Part shown: positions 1 through 5,984 of the stretch, one piece after another
Layout of the letters: each line of letters begins with the position of its first letter
Numbering within the stretch: position 1 is the first letter of the stretch
Assembly (NCBI GenBank): GCA_937885175.1
Contig: CAKZZO010000082.1
Span: 1 to 8,925 of the forward strand
Length of the DNA stretch: 8,925 bases
Source: an uncultured Treponema sp.
Lineage (GTDB): Bacteria > Spirochaetota > Spirochaetia > Treponematales > Treponemataceae
Direction of reading: 5' to 3'
The notes under the pieces: model-generated
Databases searched by the model: none
What the model saw: only the letters and a program-made list of their open reading frames with translations
What the model was told of the DNA's origin: nothing
Translations under genes and position numbers: made by a program

Positions 1-9
1 TTTGTGTAA
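1..9 (+). CDS. 3' end of upstream gene, probably cas1 (partial)
   Basis: The first nine bases read TTT GTG TAA, so an upstream reading frame could end in Phe-Val-stop. Its stop codon shares one base with the cas2 ATG (TAATG), the usual arrangement for translationally coupled cas1-cas2 pairs. The identity as cas1 is inferred only from the conserved cas9-cas1-cas2 order of type II operons; nothing of the protein itself is visible. Confidence 0.4.
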   Translation, partial: FV

Positions 10-347
10 TGAGTTTTGAAAGGTTTAACGCTTATAAGATTATGTGGTTGTTCTGTTTGTTTGATTTGCCGACGAATACGAAAAAGCAGCGGAAAGTTGC
101 TTCCGAATTCAGAAAAAAATTAATAGAAGACGGTTTTGATATGATGCAATTCAGCGTATACAAGCGATTTTGCGGTAGTTCGGAAGCATGTGATGTTCAT
201 TCTAAACGAATACGACAGTGGCTTCCAAAGGAAGGAATGGTAAGTATTTTAAAGTTCACAGATAAACAGTTTGGCGATATTGAGACTTTTATAGGTGTTA
301 TTCCTCGCGAAAAAGAAAAAGTTCCGCAACAGCTTGAGTTTTTTTAG
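9..347 (+). CDS. cas2: CRISPR-associated endonuclease Cas2, type II-C-like
   Basis: This 112-residue protein is Cas2, the small dimeric partner that holds two Cas1 dimers in the spacer-integration complex; in adaptation its role is structural. The start region has the NAYKIMWLF lead-in and FDLPT motif (about residues 8-21) typical of type II Cas2. The FDLP aspartate sits in the first beta strand of the ferredoxin-like fold, where Cas2 proteins bind metal. FSVYKRFCGS (about 48-57) and FTDKQFGDIETFIG (about 83-96) match the second half of the fold. Length is normal for the family (about 90-115 residues). The ATG overlaps the preceding TAA, which supports this start and suggests coupling to cas1. 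A terminator begins two bases after the stop and the array follows 101 bp after it, so cas2 is the last gene of the operon. Family assignment is confident; the II-C subtype is inferred from the absence of csn2/cas4 after cas2 and from the repeat. Confidence 0.95.
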   Translation: MSFERFNAYKIMWLFCLFDLPTNTKKQRKVASEFRKKLIEDGFDMMQFSVYKRFCGSSEACDVHSKRIRQWLPKEGMVSILKFTDKQFGDIETFIGVIPREKEKVPQQLEFF

Positions 348-349
348 AG

Positions 350-395
350 AAAAACGGGGAAAGCATCAGAAAAATCCAATGTTTTCCCCGTTTTT
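350..395. terminator. Bidirectional intrinsic terminator between cas2 and the array
   Basis: A perfect 13-bp inverted repeat, AAAAACGGGGAAA (350-362) against TTTCCCCGTTTTT (383-395), can be extended by four more pairs (363-366 with 379-382, one of them G-U) to a 17-bp stem with a 12-nt loop. A GC core flanked by A and T tracts lets it act in both directions. It would end the cas operon transcript on the plus strand and stop leftward array transcripts from running antisense into cas2. Seen directly; the function is inferred from structure. Confidence 0.85.
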
Positions 396-448
396 ATTCA
401 GGTGAAAAAGGTGTAAGTCTTTGTATAATATGGTCTTATGAGACTCAT
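396..448 (+). promoter_or_regulatory. AT-rich leader-like segment with a TATAAT box
   Basis: These 53 bp between the terminator and the first perfect repeat are the cas2-side flank of the array. A consensus TATAAT lies at 424-429, 19 bp before the repeat, but I find no good -35 hexamer at 16-18 bp from it. A transcript from here would read the array in the antisense sense relative to the inferred crRNAs. The segment may instead be the integration leader, since the perfect repeats begin here. No anti-repeat was found in it, so it does not encode the tracrRNA. The role is inference. Confidence 0.4.
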
Positions 449-484
449 ATTATTTTACACCCAAATTAGAAATCAAACCACAAC
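449..484 (-). promoter_or_regulatory. Candidate sigma70 promoter inside each repeat (first copy shown)
   Basis: Read on the minus strand, the repeat carries TTGATT at repeat bases 9-14 and AATAAT at bases 31-36, separated by 16 bp: 4/6 and 5/6 matches to the -35 and -10 consensus. N. meningitidis type II-C repeats have their -10 box (TACAAT) at exactly the same six terminal bases, and there each repeat drives its own crRNA. If this works here, transcription would begin several bases inside each spacer. The boxes are seen in every repeat; activity is inferred. Confidence 0.5.
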
Positions 485-3253
485 TATTGGCATTACCAGT
501 AATGATTATTCCGTATTATTTTACACCCAAATTAGAAATCAAACCACAACGAGTTTCAAATGATTGATTACCAAGACCCTATTATTTTACACCCAAATTA
601 GAAATCAAACCACAACCAGAGCCTTTATCTATGCGTCTGATGGAAATTATTTTACACCCAAATTAGAAATCAAACCACAACAGGTTTTTGGAGACCTTGC
701 TGAGCAGAAGTATTATTTTACACCCAAATTAGAAATCAAACCACAACTTGAGGCGCAATATGGCTACAATCCCCATCATTATTTTACACCCAAATTAGAA
801 ATCAAACCACAACGTCCGTGCGTGCGCGCGTAGAGTGAGCGTAATTATTTTACACCCAAATTAGAAATCAAACCACAACTCTATCTCATCTCAAAATGCC
901 CTTCGTGATATTATTTTACACCCAAATTAGAAATCAAACCACAACTTCGCTATGAAGTTAATGCTTGTACCCCTAATTATTTTACACCCAAATTAGAAAT
1001 CAAACCACAACTGCAGGATAATTCGCTCTACTATGCTCCTAATTATTTTACACCCAAATTAGAAATCAAACCACAACACTCAACGCATGAATGATTACCA
1101 GATGGCATTATTTTACACCCAAATTAGAAATCAAACCACAACTGTATACTCAAGGTGTGCCCCGTATGTTCGATTATTTTACACCCAAATTAGAAATCAA
1201 ACCACAACTTGAGGCTCAGTATGGCTACAATCCCCATCATTATTTTACACCCAAATTAGAAATCAAACCACAACTCGTGATGTTACCACGCGTTTTTCTG
1301 CTTAATTATTTTACACCCAAATTAGAAATCAAACCACAACTTTTTGAACACGCTGCCATGATCCGACAGAATTATTTTACACCCAAATTAGAAATCAAAC
1401 CACAACTCAACGAATTCGGCATAAAGACAAAGAGAGAATTATTTTACACCCAAATTAGAAATCAAACCACAACTCTGGTGAGACTTTCTCCAGAAGTCCG
1501 TCCATTATTTTACACCCAAATTAGAAATCAAACCACAACCTTCCACAACCTATGCTTTTTCGCATATTATTATTTTACACCCAAATTAGAAATCAAACCA
1601 CAACTCCGACACGCTTAATGTGTTTTTCAGTATCATTATTTTACACCCAAATTAGAAATCAAACCACAACTTATGGATCCGGCGTGCTGGAATCAGCAGG
1701 ATTATTTTACACCCAAATTAGAAATCAAACCACAACTGACGGCACAGGTTGCGGACATGAACCTTAATTATTTTACACCCAAATTAGAAATCAAACCACA
1801 ACTCTCCGCGCTATATGATTCGGCAGAAAATGATTATTTTACACCCAAATTAGAAATCAAACCACAACTCCGGCCACATGGCCGTTGGAAGTCCCGCAAT
1901 TATTTTACACCCAAATTAGAAATCAAACCACAACTGTTCCAGCCCGCCGCGCGGAAATTCTCGGATTATTTTACACCCAAATTAGAAATCAAACCACAAC
2001 TACGAGAAACGAACGGTTATTACGCTGGTATTATTTTACACCCAAATTAGAAATCAAACCACAACCTTTCCGTGCCGGTTCTTTTGCGGTTACTTATTAT
2101 TTTACACCCAAATTAGAAATCAAACCACAACCGTAAGCATCGGAATTCCGTTCTCATCAGTATTATTTTACACCCAAATTAGAAATCAAACCACAACCTC
2201 GCCACGGCATCCTGTTCCCGCTCACCGATTATTTTACACCCAAATTAGAAATCAAACCACAACCAACATGGACGACATCACCGATTTTCTCTAATTATTT
2301 TACACCCAAATTAGAAATCAAACCACAACCGAACGCCTTGATGAGTTGTGGTCGCCTTAATTATTTTACACCCAAATTAGAAATCAAACCACAACGACGG
2401 CTCCATGCGCTCCATCGGGGGAAAAATTATTTTACACCCAAATTAGAAATCAAACCACAACTGCTGAATATGAGCAACGTAAAAAGCAACTATTATTTTA
2501 CACCCAAATTAGAAATCAAACCACAACTGAACTCAACTGGCTCTTCATCGTACTATCATTATTTTACACCCAAATTAGAAATCAAACCACAACGGAAATC
2601 CCGCTCATGCCTATTCTTTAATCATTATTTTACACCCAAATTAGAAATCAAACCACAACCTACACGTTTTTCTGCTTATAAGTTTGCCGATTATTTTACA
2701 CCCAAATTAGAAATCAAACCACAACTAAGATTGAAAAAGAGTATCTTGTCGATTCATTATTTTACACCCAAATTAGAAATCAAACCACAACTGCTCCCCG
2801 CTCGTGTTCGTTATTGTGTGAATTATTTTACACCCAAATTAGAAATCAAACCACAACCGCTCAACAAGTACGCTGCCAAGAGCGGCTATTATTTTACACC
2901 CAAATTAGAAATCAAACCACAACTCAGCAATGGAGTAATAAGGTGTACACTCGATTATTTTACACCCAAATTAGAAATCAAACCACAACGTGTTCGCCGT
3001 GTCTTCCCAGGTCCTTACAATTATTTTACACCCAAATTAGAAATCAAACCACAACATAGAAGTCACGCCAATTTCGCTGATAAGGATTATTTTACACCCA
3101 AATTAGAAATCAAACCACAACTGATAATGAGGACCATTTTATTTTGTCTTAATTATTTTACACCCAAATTAGAAATCAAACCACAACTCGGCATGCAGGA
3201 TGTCACACACAAGGGCGATTATTTTACACCCAAATTAGAAATCAAACCACAAC
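449..3253 (-). CRISPR. Type II-C-like CRISPR array: 43 repeats of 36 bp, 42 spacers
   Basis: Repeats start at 449 and recur about every 66 bp to 3218 (last base 3253). On the plus strand the 36-bp unit begins ATTATTTTACACCC and ends ATCAAACCACAAC; I saw no variant among the 43. Spacers are 30 bp in 37 cases, 29 bp in four (after the repeats at 581, 1042, 1504 and 1965) and 31 bp in one (after 1371). The minus-strand reading starts GTTGTGGTTTGA, the 5' end expected of type II-C crRNA repeats (compare GTTGTAG in Neisseria meningitidis), so crRNAs are probably transcribed leftwards, opposite to cas2, an arrangement also known in Campylobacter jejuni. The spacers are mixed in GC and many read as open coding sequence, as expected for phage or plasmid fragments. 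Two spacer pairs are homologous (5/12 and 13/34). cas9 and tracrRNA should lie left of the window. The near-perfect uniformity of the repeats suggests an active or recently active array. Confidence 0.98.
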
Positions 3254-3320
3254 ATCTTCCGAGACGGCGGGATTAACTAATAAAATCACTTGACACAAAA
3301 AAATCAATTTTTTCATCTTC
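3254..3320 (-). repeat. Possible 43rd spacer and decayed terminal repeat
   Basis: After the last perfect repeat comes a 31-bp segment (3254-3284) whose first 20 bases are GC-rich like a spacer. At 3285, within one base of the expected next repeat, ATCACTTGACAC matches ATTATTTTACAC of the repeat at 9 of 12 positions; about 18 of 36 match ungapped over the whole length, and AAATCAA at 3301-3307 resembles the repeat interior. Decayed terminal repeats usually mark the leader-distal, oldest end. The region is AT-rich, so the match could be partly chance. Confidence 0.4.
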
Positions 3321-3344
3321 TCACTCATCCGATATGCGGTTGTC

Positions 3345-5060
3345 CTACACCCCATCCGTCAGCCGCAAAAATTCGTATGCGGCAAGCAGGATGTAGGGTC
3401 TGAAGGGGCGCTTGAAGTGGAGTTCGGCGGGGGATTCTGCTATGATTGCCTCGCGGAGTTCGGAACCGATGAGGGAATCAATGCGGCTCGTAAAATCTTT
3501 GTCCGTGAGTTTTGCTTTGAGCATGGCGGAAAGATCTTCCCATTCACATTCTTCGGTGTACACGGTCTGCTCTGAACCGTATATTTTATCAAAGGCTGGC
3601 ATTGCAGGGGGATATTTTTGGTTTAAGGCCTGAGCCCGTTCTATGGATTTTGGGGAAAAGGATCGGTTTTCAATTTCAAATTCCAGCAGTTGTGGACAGT
3701 AACGGGACAAAATCTGTGTCGCAAGGTAGAGGGGATCGTCTCCGTAGGGATTGTAGTCAAAGGACTGAATCAGGGAATCGGTAAAGGGTGTGACGATAAA
3801 AAAATTGATAAGGTAGTTGCAGAGTGTCTTCTTTGCGTCTCGTCCTTCCAGCCATATCCGCTTGTAAAAATAGGTTGCGGAGTGTTCGTCATCAAGGGAA
3901 AGCCCTGCAAGAATCTTTTTTGCCTGCTTTCTGATCTTGCTGTGGGCGGATTTCTTGCATGCATCCCGCTCTTTTTCGGAAAGGGAAGGCTGCTTGTCCA
4001 AAAAAGTGTCCGCAATGGTGTCGTATTCGGTATAGACATCTTGCATGCCCGTCCACGCCTTGCCCCATGAACTGACGCTGCCTTTTAGTATGCTGCCCAG
4101 ACCTTTTGCGGCAAACGTGGGCGTCTGATAGTAGACGTTGCTCATCTTGCAATAGATTGACTGCTCCAGGGGAAAACTGCGGGTTATATTGAAGATGTCC
4201 TCTGAATTTTGTCTAGCGGTCTTTTCCAAGTGAATTACATTTGCATTCAGGGGAAAATGCAGTTTTGCAGAAATGGTCTTTGCAATGCGCATATCATCTG
4301 CGTCTTTTGGCAGGTTGACAAAGGTGTGGTTTGCCATGGGTACGGTAGAGGTGATGTCAATTCCTGCATTTATGAGCATGGAAAGAATGACCCGCGTGTC
4401 CAGACCGCCAGTGATGTCGGCAAAGAGGGGCAAATGTTTTTCTGCCAGCGAGCGGTAAAAGCGCACCCACTTAAAGTACCATGCGTCCAGCAGGTCAAAG
4501 TCTGCCTTGGTTTGGAGCGAGCGGGAAAAACAGGTGCTTTTTTTCTGAAAAAAATGTATTTCTTTTGTAGAAATCGTGATGCTTATGGAAGTGTCCGACG
4601 CAATTCGGCTAATCTCCCTTGCAAGTGTTTCGCCATCATCTGCGCTGCTTTCTTTTGCGTACAAAAAAGAAAGGAGATGCTCTTTGTTCAGGGAAAGTTT
4701 TTCGGGAATTTTTTCTGCTATGGCATAGAAAGAATTTGAAAGCAGGAATCTGTCTCCATCTTTGTAGAGAAAAAGCCCGAATGAGCCACAAGTATCCTGG
4801 CTGATGCTGATGGTGTCTCCCTTGCGTTCAATCAGCACATACGTTCCTGTGTCTGATGCTTTTGGAGGAGTCGTATGCAGGTAAAATGTTCCGTCATCGC
4901 AAATCATAAAGCCAATCATGCGGCTTTCGGTTTTTTCCAGCGAATCGGAATCAATGACAAAGGTGTTTGTGCTTATGATTTTCTTTGAATCCATTTGTAA
5001 AAGTATGTCATGGATTTTCCAGATGTGCAAGTAAGGAAACTGAAAAAAATTACGGAGCAT
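3345..5060 (-). CDS. Asparagine-synthase-like PP-loop protein lacking a glutaminase nucleophile
   Basis: This 571-residue protein has the two-part layout of class B asparagine synthetases. Residues ~1-150 form a beta-rich domain with the sequence QDTCGSFGLFLYKDGDRF and LLSNSFYAIAE, recalling the end of a class II glutamine amidotransferase domain. The synthase-like domain begins near residue 190; the PP-loop ADITGGLDTR spans 214-223, followed by DADDMRIAKTIS, resembling the nucleotide-binding region of adenylating enzymes of this family. Canonical enzymes begin Met-Cys and have SGGxDS; here there is no Cys2, and the loop reads TGGLDTR, as in divergent members linked to polysaccharide or peptide modification. 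It therefore probably adenylates a carboxylate with ammonia or another amine as acceptor; the substrate is unknown. No clear Shine-Dalgarno precedes the ATG at 5060, and Met23 (4994) is an alternative start. Its 5' end abuts the divergent ATPase remnant, so its promoter would lie in that remnant. Family confident; true asparagine synthesis unlikely. Confidence 0.75.
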   Translation of the reverse strand: MLRNFFQFPYLHIWKIHDILLQMDSKKIISTNTFVIDSDSLEKTESRMIGFMICDDGTFYLHTTPPKASDTGTYVLIERKGDTISISQDTCGSFGLFLYKDGDRFLLSNSFYAIAEKIPEKLSLNKEHLLSFLYAKESSADDGETLAREISRIASDTSISITISTKEIHFFQKKSTCFSRSLQTKADFDLLDAWYFKWVRFYRSLAEKHLPLFADITGGLDTRVILSMLINAGIDITSTVPMANHTFVNLPKDADDMRIAKTISAKLHFPLNANVIHLEKTARQNSEDIFNITRSFPLEQSIYCKMSNVYYQTPTFAAKGLGSILKGSVSSWGKAWTGMQDVYTEYDTIADTFLDKQPSLSEKERDACKKSAHSKIRKQAKKILAGLSLDDEHSATYFYKRIWLEGRDAKKTLCNYLINFFIVTPFTDSLIQSFDYNPYGDDPLYLATQILSRYCPQLLEFEIENRSFSPKSIERAQALNQKYPPAMPAFDKIYGSEQTVYTEECEWEDLSAMLKAKLTDKDFTSRIDSLIGSELREAIIAESPAELHFKRPFRPYILLAAYEFLRLTDGV

Positions 5061-5079
5061 TACCGCAAAAACTACGATA

Positions 5080-5772
5080 GAAGCAAAATCTGATTTGGAA
5101 ATTGAACAGATTATCTTTTCTGCTTGTCGTGGGGGCTGGCCTGGCTTCCTTGCAAGAAAATCAGAACGCGCCCAGCTGCAAATTGCCCGTGATTACATAG
5201 ATAGCGTATGCGAAACAGATATTTCTACTGTAGACGGAGTAAAACGGAATCCCTTATGGGCTAGCCAAATCTTGCGCTCTTATGCACGGAATATCTCAAC
5301 ACTGGCAAAAGAAAGCAATATTTTAAAAGATGTTGCTTCCGCTTCTGGGGCGATTTCCCATGACACGCTTTCTTCTTACATTCAGGCATTTGAAAGGCTT
5401 TTTATCATTCAGGATATTGAGGCGTGGTGTCCTTCAATCCGCTCTGCAACGGCAATTCGTTCCGGCAAAAAACGGGAATTCTGTGATCCGTCAATTGCTG
5501 TTGCCGCATCTGGCCTTAAACCGGAATATTTCATGACCGATTTACAGTCTTTCGGCTTTATTTTCGAGAATCTTTGCATAAGAGACTTGCGAGCCTACAG
5601 TGCAAAATACGAAGGAAAAATCTCATACTACCACGACAGATATAATCTTGAGGCAGACTGCGTTCTGCATCTCCGCGAACCCGATTTGCTGATTGTAATT
5701 ACCGGCACTGAATTTGCCTACCGAAGATTAGACGGAGTTTTTGTCATACCAATCGGCTGTCTGCGTGGGTGA
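5080..5772 (+). pseudogene. C-terminal remnant of an AAA_14/DUF4143 ATPase
   Basis: The frame is open from 5044 and homology to DUF4143-family proteins is recognisable from about 5080. Landmarks are SDLEIEQIIFSACRGGWP, ICRGGWP-like in relatives, then DISTVDGVKRNP, LRSYARN, DPSIAVAASGL, FENLCIRDLRAYSA, the restriction-endonuclease-like YYHDRYNLEADCVLHLR, and the terminal DGVFVIPIGCL. Intact members are about 400-450 residues with an N-terminal P-loop ATPase carrying Walker A and B; all of that is missing, and no ATG or ribosome site starts the frame (only a TTG at 5095). A second lesion is an apparent in-frame loss near 5680: HLRE runs directly into PDLLIVITGTEFAY, omitting the roughly 40-50 residues, including the IEIKxGG segment, that normally separate them. 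The usual role of such ATPases is poorly known. I infer a decaying gene, truncated by the rearrangement that set it beside the asparagine-synthase-like gene. Confidence 0.8.
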
Positions 5773-5923
5773 GTGTTTTGGGCGGCTCCCCACGCATACC
5801 GTGGGGTCGGGCTTTGCGCAGTTCCGCTATTGCTTCATTCCTCTGCACTGGGATTGTCGGATTAGCCCCGGCAATCCCAGTGCAGAGGAACGGCTTACGC
5901 CGCTGCTCCAATCCCTGCCGCAG
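5761..5923. repeat. Hairpin-rich element with paired ends (REP/MITE-like)
   Basis: This 163-bp stretch starts inside the last codons of the ATPase remnant with CTGCGTGGG and ends CCCTGCCGCAG; these ends pair imperfectly (CTGCG with CGCAG, GGG with CCC). Inside are a small hairpin CCCCACG/CGTGGGG (5788-5794, 5800-5806), a very strong central hairpin (5838-5890) and a third, CGGC/GCCG (5891-5894, 5899-5902). TGCGTGGG (5762-5769) also pairs perfectly with CCCACGCA (5789-5796), excluding the first small hairpin. It encodes no credible protein. The layout suggests a short non-autonomous repeat family, as found between genes in many bacteria; copy number cannot be judged from one window. It could also act as a transcription barrier between the remnant and ppdK. 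Confidence 0.55.
5838..5890. other. Long near-perfect stem-loop (23-bp stem, 7-nt loop)
   Basis: The arm at 5838-5856 (TTCCTCTGCACTGGGATTG) is perfectly complementary to 5872-5890, giving 19 pairs; TCGG (5857-5860) with CCGG (5868-5871) adds four more, one G-U. The loop is ATTAGCC. No T-tract follows on either strand, so it is not a classical intrinsic terminator. It is the core of the surrounding element. Confidence 0.85.
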
Positions 5924-5984
5924 ACTAGCCAGAGCCAGGTGTTATTGCACTCCTCTAGGCAGGTGCGGCCATCACTTTTTTCTG

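Noticed and set aside
551..1106. Spacers 2 and 10 share ATGA-TGATTACCA at the same offset (13 of 14), as if from the start of related genes
   Set aside because: Bases on both sides diverge completely, and the shared block is short. Suggestive, but weaker than the 5/12 and 13/34 pairs.
1869..1898. Palindrome CGGCCA-CA-TGGCCG in spacer 22
   Set aside because: A short inverted repeat within a captured spacer reflects the target DNA; it is not a feature of the array.
2338..3276. A 312-residue open frame, and several shorter ones across 564-3059, made of YFTPKLEIKPQ or LFYTQIRNQTT repeats
   Set aside because: These are translations of the CRISPR array. Most repeat-spacer units are 66 bp, a multiple of three, and the repeat has no stop in two frames, so long false frames arise. 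They should not be annotated as repeat proteins.
347..3344. A tracrRNA gene in either array flank
   Set aside because: I looked for an anti-repeat in 348-448 and 3254-3344 and found no second copy of the repeat's GTTGTGGTTTGA end or its complement with a following hairpin. It is probably left of the window, near cas9.
3188..4060. Spacer 42 (3188-3217) shares GGCATGCA-GATGTC (14 of 15) with the asparagine-synthase-like gene near 4040, suggesting self-targeting
   Set aside because: Only about half the spacer matches and the rest diverges. Given the number of spacers and positions compared, a match this long is expected by chance about half the time.
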